Shown here: positions 12,277 through 24,270 of the stretch, in pieces
Numbering within the stretch: position 1 is the first letter of the stretch
Layout of the letters: the number at the start of each line of letters is the position of its first letter
Source of the DNA: Labia minor
Lineage: Eukaryota > Arthropoda > Insecta > Dermaptera > Spongiphoridae
Direction of reading: 5' to 3'
DNA: 64,000 nt
NCBI GenBank assembly: GCA_963082975.1
Contig: OY720345.1
Location: 13,356,491 to 13,420,490, forward strand
Notes under the pieces: generated by a model
Database searches by the model: none
The model's input: the letters and a program-made list of their open reading frames with translations, nothing else
What the model was told of the DNA's origin: nothing
Made by a program: the position numbers and the translations under genes

Positions 12277-12979
12277 GATAAATAAATGTAAATTGTCAAT
12301 TCATCCCTCTCTCTTCTCTCTTTTACCACTTGCTCAACCATTGCAAACAATTTCAATAAATCAAATAGGAATTCAATTAGAGGAAATGAAATAAATATCA
12401 ATGAATAAAATTTCTCTCGCTCCCACTCTCTTCATTTTAATGTAATTATATATATATATATATATAAATATGTATAAAATTATATAATTGTTTTAATAAT
12501 AACATAAAACAACTGAAACAAATTAAATATGTACATATACAGAAAAAAAATATTAATTATAATTATGATAAAAAGAAATAATTATTTATTAAGTAAAAAT
12601 ATTAATAAAGTATTATTTTATCAGTTAGATTAAAAGAGTGAGACGTGTTCGAAATAGAAATATAGATTTTTTGAAAATATTAATAAAATTTTAAAATTTG
12701 TTAATTGATATTTTAGAAAATGATTGAGATTAATTAATATAGAATTACATTGACAACATAAATCAATAAATTCACAGTTCAAATTATAAAATCGAGAATG
12801 TTAATATTTTGAGGAACATTTAAATTGAACGAGAAAAGAAAAATATAGTAAAAAGTTCATTTATAAGAGGAAACCGTTTAGAAAAATTATGATAGTGTTG
12901 ACAAAAGAAGGATATAAAATCAGATATAAGGATTGGATGGATGTAGATCAGGTTAGGGATGGCTGAAGGAATATGCTTG
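10626..12979. other. AT-rich intergenic with (TA)n tracts
   Basis: (TA)n runs lie near 10986-11012 and 12239-12271, (ATC/TCA)n near 12099-12119 and CT-rich sequence near 12300-12330. No gene or bounded element seen. Confidence 0.5.
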
Positions 12980-13262
12980 ATGCGGATTAACAACTAGTAA
13001 AATTATAGTGATAAAATAGGCTACCGTGGGCAGGTCACGTGGCTAGAATGGGAGAAGATAGAATGGCGAAAAGTATATTGGTAGGGAGACCGAGTGGAAA
13101 ATGAAGACCAAGGACACGGTGGGTGGATAATGTGGGAAAGGATGGGAGAGAATAGGGACTGGAAGGTTGTGGCTCGTAATAGGAATACTTGGAGGGGTGT
13201 GGTTGCTGCGGCCAAGAACTTTCGAGTTCCGTAGAGCCACAGAGATAGATAGATAGACAAAA
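12980..13262 (+). pseudogene. LINE (GATA-tail family) 3' fragment, copy a
   Basis: Encodes, with frameshifts, the extreme C-terminus of a non-LTR reverse-transcriptase polyprotein. Recognisable are GHVARMGE, a 'GRP..K' segment, a 'RWVDNVG' block, and the closing VAAAKNFRVP before a stop at about 13233. It ends in a GATA microsatellite (13245-13258), as all copies of this family do. It is 5' truncated, the usual fate of LINE insertions. The clade is not resolvable from the C-terminus; the short tandem 3' tail is reminiscent of RTE-type LINEs. Confidence 0.8.
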
Positions 13263-13298
13263 TAGATAACAATAATAAATATAATCTAACAATATACT

Positions 13299-13739
13299 CA
13301 GAGGCGGATTAAACACCGGGCGGACCGGGCGGCCGCCCGGGGCCCTCCAGCCCGAGGAACCCACCTAAATAAAAATATTTCCTTAAAAAAAATTAAAAAA
13401 AACTGTTGAGTTTATGGATAATCGGAGTTTAAATAAAACAAGTTATTCTTGATACAGATCTATTTAGGCTGTTTTATACTTATACTTATCTTTATTGAAC
13501 AAGAGATCTTTATTCGGTCGTGTTTGAACTCCGACTAATTTAAGAAAAAATAATTAATTTTGGGTCTCGGTGACCACAGTAAAAATTATGTATTTTTTAC
13601 ATAAGTACTATATATGTAAGTATAAAAAAGCCTAAATTATAATATAAACAAAATTTGTCTTTGAATTATAATTGTAAATAACAGAGGGCCCATTTCAATT
13701 TTACCGCTCGGGGCCCCCAATCAACTTAATCCGCCACTG
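13299..13739. mobile_element. hAT-type MITE, 441 bp
   Basis: Ends CAGAGGCGGATTAA and TTAATCCGCCACTG, with a perfect 8-bp target duplication aatatact (13291-13298 and 13740-13747). GC-rich blocks (CCGGGCGG, GGCCCCC) lie next to each end. No coding capacity. It lies 36 bp after the GATA tail of a LINE fragment. Confidence 0.92.
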
Positions 13740-13747
13740 AATATACT

Positions 13748-15579
13748 TATGTATTTAGAACATATTTATAAACTATCAACAAAAATACTTTTTATATTTC
13801 AATTCATAGAGCTATACTTAAAAAAATATTTGATTAGTAGTTTTTTTGAATTGATTGTTTTATTTACTTTATGCGCATGTAGGTATATTTATTAACCCAG
13901 GGTTGTGTTACATGGAAGTTGATTTAATTATTTAATTAATAGAATGACTGGAAAAAAATATTTTTTGTTGCTATGTTTTCTTTCTTTTGGATGGAAAGAG
14001 AGAAAAAAAAAGAAAAGGTTTGTGAGACCAATTTGGACTTCATCCCTTGTCTCCCTTAAATAGAAGATCCTTCCTCAGTTTAAGCCCTTCTAGATTGGTC
14101 CATGGCTGACGTCCTGATAGGGTTTAATAGACGAACACCACCAACGGAGAGTTAAAAAGGAACGGTTTGGAGTGTGAGGGTGGCGTGGGAGGGGTGAGGG
14201 TGAGGCTGAGTTGACCACGAAGGAATCGATTGGACTTACAACTCCCTGGGACTTAAATCGTTCATTTAGATTGGGGTGGGTGGCCAAGATAAGCCTTATT
14301 CATTAAGTTGCAGCCACCACGGCAGTAAATACTCAATAAGCACACGAGAGGGCGTATATAGATATGTGTGTGTGTGTTTGTGTACTTTATTTTTTCCCTG
14401 CGCTCCTAGACAGTCGATTACTACACTAGCATTCTCGTCCTACCCCCGCCCCCTCAGCACCCCTTGTAACTAATTAAAAACACTTGGATGAGAGAAATCT
14501 GCATAATCTCAAGATTCTTAGTTAAGAACTTAAAAAGGCTCTCTCTTTTTGGATAAATGCCCACTTTCCCCCCCATATATAGATTTATTTATTGGTGTTT
14601 TTTTTTCTTTTTAAACCCCACTCGAAAAACCACTTCCCCCATTTTAACTTTTTTCTTTTCTTTTTTTTTAAATAGTTTTAAAGTTAAACTTATACTAGAT
14701 ATTTTCAATGACTCTTGTCTCAAGAATACAAGTGAGGCATCATCCAAACCCGAATCTTCTAATCCCATCGATTTTATTTTTCATAGTTTTTAATTTAAAT
14801 TTTAATTCATATAATAAATATTTTTCTTTTTCTAATTTTCACAGTTTAAATAATTTTTAATTAATCAATGAAAAAAAGTTTTGTTTATTTATGTTATCTT
14901 TATCTTTACTTTTTTAATAGTATTTTTAGTAGTTTATATTTAATCTTCTCTGATAGACTAATAACAAAGTATATACACATTAGTTAATAAATAAGAGTAA
15001 ATTCATAATATGAAGTTGATAATGAATCTAGAAATTTTTTTAAATTATAAAATTTTTGATCCAATTTTATAATAAAAAAATACCGTTTTTTCTACATTTT
15101 TAACAATTTCAATTTATATCACAATTTTGTTTTTTAAAGACAATGTTTAAAATATAATTCTATATTTTTCTTTTCATTTTTCGAAAATTAAAAATGAATT
15201 AACATAATCAATCAATCTCAATTATTTTACAATTATACAATTGAGCAAGAACCATAAATAATCCTCTCTTGATTTTAGAATATCTTTTTCTATTAATTAT
15301 ATCGTCTTATTAAAAATAATATTAAAATTAATCTATGAGATTCAAGTATATTATATAAAATCTATAATAAATTCTATGTCTTATAAAAACATTTATCAGA
15401 ATATTAACAAAAATACTATTTTAATTTAATTAAAGATTTTTTTAAAAAAAAATACAATATTTTAATATTTCTTTTTATCGATTTATATTAGGCATGTAGG
15501 TAGTATACTATAATCATTATACATAATTATATAATTGGACATTTCGTAAATTTTTCATAAATTTAAATACTTAGATTCT
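13748..15579. other. Intergenic, partly less AT-biased
   Basis: The 14030-14480 part is unusually GC-rich for the window, with no repeat signature and no credible frame, and may be unique or regulatory sequence. The rest is AT-rich. Short open frames show no recognisable domain. Confidence 0.45.
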
Positions 15580-16175
15580 GTAATCAGGAAGGATAATAAT
15601 ATTCGAGAATAATTTAAATCGAGGTTGCAATCGGGTAACTCCTGTTATCACGCAGTTAAGGGGCTTATCTCGTCAAAACTATGTATTATCAAAGTGAATC
15701 AAAATTAAAATATATAAAACAATTATTTTGCTGGTTTAATTATATGGGTGGGTGATATGGTCTATGACCCAGGGAAACCAGAGTAGATTTTAGAATATTT
15801 TAAAAAATGATTCTTTTTATGGAGCCAAGAAAGAGAAGAGACTGCATTAGGAGAAATTGCATGATCTCTATGTATATTTAGATATAATTAGGGTTATAAA
15901 ATCAAGAAGATTGTGATTGGCAGGACTTTTGACAAGAATGGGGGAGATCTATTCTCAATCTCAATCTAATTGTGAGAAGACCAATTGGGAAGCGACCGGT
16001 AAAAAGACCAAGAAAATGCAATGGGTAGATAATGTAGGAAGGGAATTAAGAGAGATTGGAGAGAATAGAAGTATGTGTGTGTGTGTTGAATAGGCGCAGG
16101 ATAGGGACATTTGGAGGTATGTGGTTGCTGCGGCCAAGAACTTTCGTGTTCCGTAGGCCCACAGAGATATAGATA
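15580..16175 (+). pseudogene. LINE (GATA-tail family) 3' fragment, copy b
   Basis: Matches the 3' portion of copy c (21890-22822) from the 'GGTTGCAAT.GGGTAAC' block onward, with many stops and frameshifts. It includes 'IKSRRL', a 'DNVGRE' block and the final VAAAKNFRVP, then a CCACAGAGATATAGATA tail. A (TG)n tract at about 16074-16085 has expanded inside the coding relic. It predates the SINE insertion seen in copy c, since it has no SINE at the matching position. Confidence 0.75.
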
Positions 16176-16180
16176 AATTT

Positions 16181-17955
16181 TCATTAATTTAATTCAATTA
16201 TATAGTAAAGTACATGAAAAGAATATATTTATATAGGATATAGTATTTTATTTGTATTTTTTAAAACTTTAATATATTTCTATCTTTTTACCATTCCCAT
16301 TTTAGAATTATTCAAATACAAATAAATCATCTGATTTATTTTCTTAAACCTTATATAAATTCTTATTTGGAATTATCATATTTCTTTATGTTCATTCTTT
16401 TTTCTTTTTTCAACATCCCCCCTTCACCAAAAAAAAAAAATAAAAAAATATAATTAATAAATAAATTACCCACCAACTCTTAATCTCATATAACCCTCGC
16501 CCAGAAAAAAAAAATTGTGCAAAGAAAAAGCAAAGATATTCTCCCATCTACAACCATTTGTTAATTATTCTTGTAACCAAAAATGACGTTATATTTTTCT
16601 AACTAAAAAAAAAAAAAGTTAGATGATAAATTTATATTAAGGATTTTTAAGAATTAACATTTTCGTCTTTTATGGTTCTTTGTCTTTTTTATTTTATTTT
16701 TAAATATATATGATTTTTTTAAATATAAATTAAAAATAATGAGTGGTTAATTTTAAGAAAGAGAAAAAGAGGAAGAGAAGAGAGATTGAGGAGGTGGGGA
16801 AGGTGGTGATGGAACAGGAATGAAAGGGTAAAAATGTCACAAATCAAAAAAAAAAAAAAAAAAAGAAAGAAAGAAAAGGAAAACCAGGAGAGAAACTCTG
16901 TCTGCTTTATTTTGTTATCTTAATGTGTCTTTATTATCTTCATTAAGACCAGAGATGCACCGTTATATAATGAATAATTGGTGAAGGGAGGAGGGGGGAA
17001 GGTCGGAAAATAGGGAGGCAAGTGAAAGTCCAGAGGGATGTGGAATTGATAAAAAATTGGGTAATTAATAACAAACAAAAAAAAATTAATAATTTTGTTA
17101 ATGAAAATAAATTTATTTCAGGTATTTCATCTGATGATTCATTTAAAGTAATAAATATCAATTAGTTATTTAATAAAACATTGAAAAAAGGTTTTTTTTC
17201 AAAAATATGGGGTTCAAACATATAATATAATAAGAATAATAATGATAAAACATAAAATTTTACTCTATTGTTTTGATATATTATTAAAAAAAAAAGAAGC
17301 AAAATTATTAATATAGTAGTGGGGATTGTAGTCTTGGGCACATGTCCGAAACTGAATAGAAATAAATGATTTGAAATTGAAAAAAAATATATTACGGATT
17401 ATATGTTCATTTAATCAAATAAAGCCATAAAAATATATTTAACTTTTAATTAATTAATTAATTATGTAATTATAAAATAAACTACATAAGTAAATTACTA
17501 AATTAACAAACGATTGTTATAAAACAAATCTTTAGTTATTAATTTAAAATTTAAATAATTATTATAATAATTAATGAATAAAAGAAAAAAAATACCTGTC
17601 TTAAAAGACAGATCGAGTCCTACACTTTAAATGTCTTATATTATTATTGGTGGATATTCAGTATATTTTATTTTACGATATGTGGAATGGATATTTATTA
17701 TTATTTTTAAGTTCCCCATGAAATCGTTTTCTACCGACTTACCGTAATTGTTAATATGTTTTTCTATTAAGAGATTTTTGTGATCTTTAGGAAATTTATT
17801 TAAACATTAGTATAGAGAGAGAGAGAGAGATATATAATATTTATTCAATTAAATTCTTGTTTAATTGAATGTTTTTCCATTTTTATTATTATTAAAATTA
17901 TTTTTATAATTTTAAACATGGGAATATCTTGTATTAATTGTTAATTAATCAATTA
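16181..17955. other. AT-rich intergenic
   Basis: Contains poly-A/poly-T tracts (for example 16845-16863), purine-rich stretches and a GA tract near 17815-17830. No gene or element recognised. Confidence 0.5.
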
Positions 17956-18464
17956 AATTTTAGAATTAATTAGTATTGTCAGAAACTTTCGAAATTTGGA
18001 ATGGGTTTAAAACAGGGCTTCGAACCGATATTTTTTTCGTTTCGGTTTTCGTTCCGGTTCAATAAAAAAAAAAAATATCAGTTCGGTTCCGGTTTTCGTT
18101 CCGGCAAAAATAACGGTTTTTTCGGTTTTCGGTTTTCGGTTCAGCTCCGATTAATTAATTTTAAAGACCTTTTATTTGTATTAGAAATTTAGGTCGGGGT
18201 ATGCCGAGTCTGCCATAAATATATAAAAATATTTCTTGCTACCACCCTAAATCATACTACATGAATTGATACAATATAATATAAATAATAATAATTAATT
18301 AAAGATATAATAATTAGAAGTATATAATATAAGATGTTAATATAATTTATTAAACGAAACAAATAAGTATGAATATTTTTTTACATCCTTCTACTTTCAA
18401 ACACTCAACAAACGAAACAAATTCGTATATTTAATGTTAAAGTATACAGGATTCTTGGATATAT

Positions 18465-18740
18465 TTACTTATAATTATAACTATAATTATAAAAGTTGAA
18501 AATTATACCTCTAATTATTAAAATATCTTCTAGTATATTTTCATTTAAACTATTTCTATTGTCTCGTAAAATAAACTTTAAACCAGAGAAAGCTCTTTCA
18601 ACACTAACTTGTGTTGCAGTATCTCCTAAAACCACCATTGCAATTTTGTTAAAATGAGGATATGTATTTTTATTTTCCTCCCAAAATTCTAAAATAAGTT
18701 TTTTACTGTCTAATCTTCGTACTTGGTCAAAGTTATTCAA
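18465..18740 (-). pseudogene. hAT transposase C-terminal dimerisation domain
   Basis: An open frame of 91 codons on the minus strand carries the hAT C-terminal (dimerisation) signature. In order: a FWEENK segment, a hydrophobic AMVVLGD stretch, TQVSVERAFSGLKFILRD, and N-E-N-ILEDILIIRG near the end. In hAT proteins this domain mediates transposase multimers. The catalytic DDE region, which should lie upstream on the minus strand (higher coordinates), is not recognisable, and full hAT transposases are about 600-700 residues, so this is a fragment. It lies about 450 bp inside the left end of the 18013-21583 element, a reasonable place for the 3' end of a minus-strand gene. Confidence 0.88.
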
Positions 18741-19024
18741 TATTTGTTTAAATTTATTTAATAATTTTCTTTATATTTATGAATCATTTTCTTTATATCA
18801 ATACATAACCCTGTAACAAATGGAATAAATAATTTAAAAAATTAATACTATCATTAAATCAAAATATCAGTATTAAACAAACGATGAAAACATTAAATTC
18901 TGTATTGCGACTACGAGACGCTGCCAACACAACCGAAGGGAGAGTATGACTGAGTATGACTAGGACACTAATTTTTGAAACAAAGTTTTTAGCGACACCA
19001 TGCAGTGCGAGGCATAACTAATTG

Positions 19025-19881
19025 AAATAATACTTTATATAAAAAAAAACTTTTTTAAAAAACCACGTTTTTAACGCACTAAAAAGAAGAAAATAATTTT
19101 TCTGAAACCCCATAGGTACTGACATTACAAACAAGAGATATGATTTGAAGAAAATTTTCTATAACGTAAAACGTGGGGCGCAAATAATAATAAATTTTTT
19201 AAATGCAATATAATTTCTTTGATTAATTTATTTCAATATCCATGGATTTATATTTTAAGTTTTATATTTTTTACCAGACTTTTTGTAAAAGGGAATATTA
19301 TTAGTAATCCAACAGAATACTTTTATTAATGTAAATTTTTTTTGGAAAATTAATTCCTTAATATTAAATAAACATCTTCAATTTACACTTTAGAAATTTT
19401 ATTAACATAAATATTAAATATTTGCTAGAAGTTTTGCAGTAGCAAAATTTAGTTTTAGATTTCTTCAAGTTAAATTTCTTATATTATTTACCAGAATATT
19501 GTTAGGATGTCATTTTTTATCAGAATTTTTAAAAGTGAATATTATTAGTAATCTAAAGGTAATCTTTTCATAAATTAAATTTACATCTTTTAAAAATTTC
19601 GATAAGTTATAAGCTTTACTTTTTGAAGCTAATTAAAATATGAATTCATTTATCCTATTAATTTGTACCTAATAACATTTATTTATAAATTTTTATACGA
19701 TACAGAATATTTTAGCCATAGTTGCGCCCCACGTTTTACGTTATAGAAAATTTTCTTCAAATCATATCTCTTGTTTGTAATGTCAGTACCTATGGGGTTT
19801 CAGAAAAATTATTTTCTTCTTTTTAGTGCGTTAAAAACGTGGTTTTTTAAAAAAGTTTTTTTTTTATATAAAGTATTATTT
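19025..19881. mobile_element. Long-terminal-inverted-repeat DNA element, 857 bp
   Basis: Arms of about 160 bp (19025-19183 and 19721-19881) are almost perfect reverse complements. They start AAATAATACTTTATATAA and end at GTGGGGCGC. The near identity suggests a recent insertion or strong constraint. The AT-rich interior (about 540 bp) has no coding capacity. It contains a direct repeat: an 'AATATTATTAGTAATC' block with similar surroundings at about 19295 and 19535. No clear target duplication was found, so the superfamily is unknown. It interrupts the hAT at 18013-21583. Confidence 0.88.
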
Positions 19882-20796
19882 TCTACTTTTTAGTCTTCAT
19901 ATATTGCAATCGATTTCACTTGACCTATACTACTTTTAAGTTTTTTGATTGACTTTAATAGTCATGAAATACTATTATCCTGAAAGTAATAAATTTAAAT
20001 TGAATTATAAAGAGAAATTTTTAAATTTGTCATATTTTAATTCTTTATTGCCTAAAACTCATCATAAATTTAAATTTTGTTTTCTAAATTACAGTACAAA
20101 ACATTAATATACCTTCTTTCAAATTTATTTACATTTTAAATATTATACATATTATATTATTTTTTTAACGGGTTTTTAACGGTTTTTTTCAAATTTAAAT
20201 ATTTACACTTTTTGTTTTGATTTTCCCATACAAAATTATATTCATTAATTATGCTCGGTAATGGTCCATCGTAACTAATCCCTCAACGGATCGAAAAAAA
20301 AAAAAATACCAGTGCGTACCTTAGATTATCCTGATTGATTTTTGATATGAAATAATTGGTGCTAATTTCGTGTTTACGGGAGAAAAATTAATATAATTTG
20401 CATATAAATTGGGGGTGGGGGGCCATGTTTTGATAGTTATAGTATGACTTATGATCAAAAGAGGGCGAGATCTTCACCTTGTCCAGTAGATAGCGCTATT
20501 AAATACAATTTGAATTTAAATATATATTAATTTCAACATTTGCCTAAACATTAATAAAAATAAATATACATATGAAATACGTTTAATATTAAAAATAAAT
20601 AAATATACATATGAAATTTGTTTTTTTATATTAAAAAATATTTAATTTGAGATTAATTATATATAAAAAGATCAACTATCAAATAGATTCAAACTTTTAT
20701 TTTCTTTGATTAGATTATAATTAAATATTATTTATATTATTTAAAAATTATTATTTTTCTATTTATTAAGGATGTCTTTTAAAAAATTGTAATTAA

Positions 20797-21089
20797 CCCT
20801 ATCATATGTCAAATATTATAGCTAAGTTTTTTTGAATTTTTTAAAATTAAAATAAATATTAATTAAATAAAAAACCTTTGTACTGTATAAATCTAAATTA
20901 TATAACCTTATACTAATAATAATATCCTAAAGGATTTTTAGAAATATAATTATAATAATTAGAAATATAATATAATATAAGGTTATATAATTTAGAGATA
21001 CAGTACAAAGGTTTTTTATTTAATTAATATTTATTTTAATTTTAAAAAATTCAAAAAAACTTAGCTATAATATTTGACATATGATAGGG
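20797..21089. mobile_element. piggyBac-like MITE, 293 bp
   Basis: Flanked on both sides by TTAA (20793-20796 and 21090-21093). It starts CCCTATCATATGTCAAAT and ends with the reverse complement, ATTTGACATATGATAGGG. The inverted arms run about 130 bp each, leaving a short AT-rich centre, so the whole element can fold into one long hairpin. TTAA duplication with CCC...GGG ends is the piggyBac signature. No coding capacity. Nested in the hAT. Confidence 0.92.
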
Positions 21090-22072
21090 TTAAAGCAAAC
21101 ACAATGGTGAAGGCCCCGCCATCTCTTGGCCTGTCTTGACCTAAAGCCAAGCGTGGTTGTTGGTTACGCCCTCTTAGGGACAATCATTTCTATCTCGGAG
21201 CCACGGATGTAAATAATTACCATTATGCTCTAATTAAACACTTGCAAGCTACGAATGTGTTATTTTATTGTATTGTCATCCAGAATACATTACTCTGAAA
21301 AGTTTCAGAGCGATTGGATGACTGGAAGTGGTCGAAATTTCGATTGCAAGATTTGACCCGAACAGATAAATAAACAAACAAGAAAGCAAGCTAAGAAAAA
21401 CGTGGTAAAAAATTCGGGCTTGGGTGTTGCCAAAACACCTCTTGTGGCAACTCTGGATTGAACACGTAATGAACCGAAATAAACCGATATTATTTTTTTC
21501 GGTTCAGCTCCGGTTTTCGTTCCGACAAAAATACCGGTTTTTTCGGTTTTCGGTTTTCGGTTCAGTTCCGGTTCGAAGCCCTGGTTTAAAACAAAGAGAC
21601 ACACTTATCACCAATTTTATTTAATTTAGTAGTGGAATGAATGATTAAACAAATTGGAGAAAAATCAAACAGAATCCAATTAAACTAAAAATTCAAGTAT
21701 TAGGTTAAGCAGACGATTTTAATATAACAGGAGATTCGGCAATTGTTAGCGTAGAAAAATTAATCGAAGAGGTTGTGTTGGAAATTAATAGTGCTGAGAC
21801 AAAATATTTAATAGCAGAGAAGAATAATATTAACGAAGTCTTAACATACAAAATATAGAATTTGAAAATGTAGAAAAATTTAAATACCTCTAAATAGTTG
21901 TGTAATCACGAAAGATAATAATATTCGAGAAGAATTTAAATCGAGGTTGCAATGGGGTAACGTCTGTTATCATCCAGTAAAGGGGTTTTTATCTCTTCAA
22001 AACTATTATAAAAGGGAATCAAAATTAAAATATACAAAACAATTATTTTTCCAGTTGTATTATATGGGTGTG

Positions 22073-22366
22073 TTGAAGGCGCGCGCGCGCCATTGGGTGT
22101 GAGGGTAGCGAATCTGCCTCACATTCACATGGTCTCGGGTACAAGTCCCGGGCCTGGCAAGGGAATTTCCCTAGCTGGCGTCTATGGGACGGAGTCAATC
22201 CAGCCTCCTGGAACAACATTGGGGTAAAGCTACTTGATAGCGCCTCCGATCAAGAAAATTAAGGTAAAGGTTGAGAGGATCCGTTCTGCACCTCATTGAT
22301 ATAACCCGCTTGATAGGCGTTGTCCTTGCGTAGGAGGTACAAAAGTCAGAGGTTTTTTGTTTTTTT
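22073..22366 (+). mobile_element. tRNA-derived SINE (second family), copy 1, intact
   Basis: Flanked by a 15-bp target duplication, tattatatgggtgtg (22058-22072 and 22367-22381), inside the LINE coding relic. The head has an A-box-like TGAGGGTAGCGAA near 22100 and a B-box-like GGTACAAGTCC near 22138. A 'CAAGGGAATTTC' block and a 'GCGCCTCCGATCAAGAAAA' block follow, and the 3' end is 'CAAAAGTCAGAGG' plus a T-rich tail. This SINE family differs from the one at 4476. A second copy is at 45071-45583. Confidence 0.9.
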
Positions 22367-22830
22367 TATTATATGGGTGTGAGGCATGGTCTATGATCCT
22401 GAGAGACGAGAGTAGTTTTAGTGCATTTGAGAATAGGATTCTTCGTAATATTTATGGTCCAAAAAAAGATGAGGTAAACGGAGTATGGTGGAATCTGTAT
22501 TACGAGGAATTGTATGACCTATATGCATCTCCAGGCATGGTTAGGGTTATAAAATCTAGAAGGGTGCGATTGGTAGGGCACGTGGCTAGAATGGGAGAGG
22601 AAAGAATGGCGAAAAATATATTGGTGGGGAGACCGATTGGGAGACGCCAGTTTGGAAGACTAAGGACGCGGTGGGTGGACAATGTAGGAAGAGGCGTGAG
22701 AGAGATGGGAGAGGGGTTGGATGATTGCGGCCCAGGATAGGGACACTTGGAGAAATGTGGTTGATGCGGCCAAGAACTTTCGAGTTCCGTAGAGCCACAG
22801 AGATAGAAAAATAAATAGATAGATAGATAT

Positions 22831-24103
22831 GTGTATGTATAGGAGAGGAAGATTTTACTACCTTGAATTAGCAAATTAATCAAAATGCAAAACAATAAAA
22901 AACGTTATCATTTTAAAAATTTATATTATATTTTTATTCAAGTGTAATTTAAATAAAATCCAATCTTATTTATAATAATATTATTGTATGTGTATTAATA
23001 TTAGATTCATTTCTAATTTATATTTAAATAAAATGAATTTTTCATTTTCCATTTCAATTCCTCTTAAAATGTTCTGTTGATTATATTTTTGTTTTTTTCA
23101 AATATATTTTCATACTTCATTTGAGTAATTCTTTAAAAGAAAAATTTAATCATTTATTTCCATTAAAATACAAATATGTATAAATGTTTTTATTTATAAT
23201 AATAATATCTTAAAAGTCTTTGGGCCTCAATAAATTTTCATTTTTTTTTTTCTGTTTGTTTTCAGTGTTTTTGACATCTGTTAAGATAATTTCTTTCTTT
23301 CTCTCTCTTTCACTGTTTATTTCATTCTGTTAAGGGGTCCATGGATCGTTAGTTACGAAAATTGAATATTAACAAACATTTCGAAACCATTTCATTTTCG
23401 ACATTTTTTTATTATTATTATTATTAAAAAATGATCCACTTAGATGCAAGATTATATATTCCATTTAAAAAAAAAATTGATAAAAATAAAATATATTCTA
23501 TTTTTATATATCAATCTATCAAATTTTATTTTTAATAATAATGTTTCTATATATAAATTTTTACATATTTTCCAACTTCACATGGTTTTGATTTCATTTT
23601 TTTCAACATTTCCTCTTATCTTTCATATTTTAATTCCAACTATTAGGTGACACACTCTTCATATATTTATTTCTCTCATACAAATTTACAATCGTTAAAA
23701 AAAATTATTTTTTTTCATTCCCTCAAGAGAGTACAAATACTTTTTTTTAACTTCTAGTAGGTGAGAATTGATGTTTATACAATTTTTAAAATTTAATAAA
23801 ATAATTACATTTAATTAGTCAATATTAGTTTTATAATGGGAAAAACAATTTCTCTCTTTTACTTATAAAATATTTAGCATGATAAAAATGTTTGTTGTAA
23901 TGCCTACAGTTAATAGAACATCGACTAACAAACTTTTTATGTTTTAGGAATCGAATTGCATCCAAGCTTAAAATTTATTTTTTTTTTTTGTTTGATTTTC
24001 AAATAATCTTAAATACTTAAAAAATTTTTAACAGTTTTAAATGGGAATTGACTTTCTTTTTTTATATTGTTAATAAGTGCTTGCAATAGCAAGTTCTGCG
24101 ACA
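22831..24103. other. AT-rich intergenic
   Basis: Strongly AT-rich with long T runs. The only less biased patch is 23320-23350. Nothing recognised. Confidence 0.5.
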
Positions 24104-24270
24104 CCCAGCGTACTAACCAGACATAGCGCCTTCTAATTACCACTTGTTCAGATCGATGGAGCAGGGCTTAACTGGCACAAGGTTTCAAAATGCTGAAGAA
24201 GAAAGAAAATGGATCGATGATTGGATCTCTGCCATACCTACATCATTTTTTCGGCAGGATTTTATTTATA
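24104..24270 (+). pseudogene. Mariner transposase C-terminal remnant
   Basis: Reading the plus strand gives HPAY, a stop, then PDIAPSNYHLFRSMEQGL, followed by a segment with N-A-E-E-E..WIDDWI and a closing SFFRQDF. This matches the region around the third catalytic acidic residue and the C-terminus of mariner transposases ('PYSPDLAPSDYHLF...'). Here the usual aspartate of 'PSDY' is asparagine, which alone would abolish the D34D triad. No terminal repeats were found and the upstream DDE region is missing. Dead fragment. Confidence 0.8.

Larger units (their letters stand above)
18013..21583 (-). mobile_element. hAT transposon, 3.57 kb, with nested elements
   Basis: The ends are CAGGGCTTCGAACCG and CGGTTCGAAGCCCTG, with a perfect 8-bp target duplication gtttaaaa (18005-18012 and 21584-21591) lying in the LINE's GLKQ codons. 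Both terminal regions are rich in CGGTTTTCGGTTTTCGG-like subterminal repeats. A hAT transposase C-terminus is encoded on the minus strand at 18465-18740. The rest of the transposase is not recognisable. Two later insertions lie inside it: a long-inverted-repeat element (19025-19881) and a piggyBac-like MITE (20797-21089). Removing these leaves about 2.4 kb. Confidence 0.93.
17956..22822 (+). pseudogene. LINE reverse transcriptase (GATA-tail family) copy c, split by a hAT and a SINE
   Basis: A LINE relic in two halves. The left part (about 17956-18012) encodes SKFGMGLKQ and the right part resumes at 21584 with the following GLKQ.DTL. This is the 'GLxQGDxLSP' core of a reverse transcriptase, cut by the hAT at 18013-21583. 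Downstream are 'FNL.VEWM', a catalytic A-D-D-F box near 21709-21720 whose tyrosine codon is now a stop, then an LYGCEAW segment after a SINE (22073-22366). The C-terminus follows, with GHVARMGEERM, RWVDNVGRGVRE and finally AAKNFRVP. It ends in a GATA microsatellite near 22798-22830. Several stops and frameshifts; inactive. The 5' part with any endonuclease is absent. Confidence 0.85.

Noticed and set aside
22500..22895. 131-codon minus-strand frame, and similar ones at 13035-13364 and 15966-16184
   Set aside because: All are antisense readings of the LINE C-terminus (shared 'ELESSW' words come from the AAKNFRVP codons in reverse).
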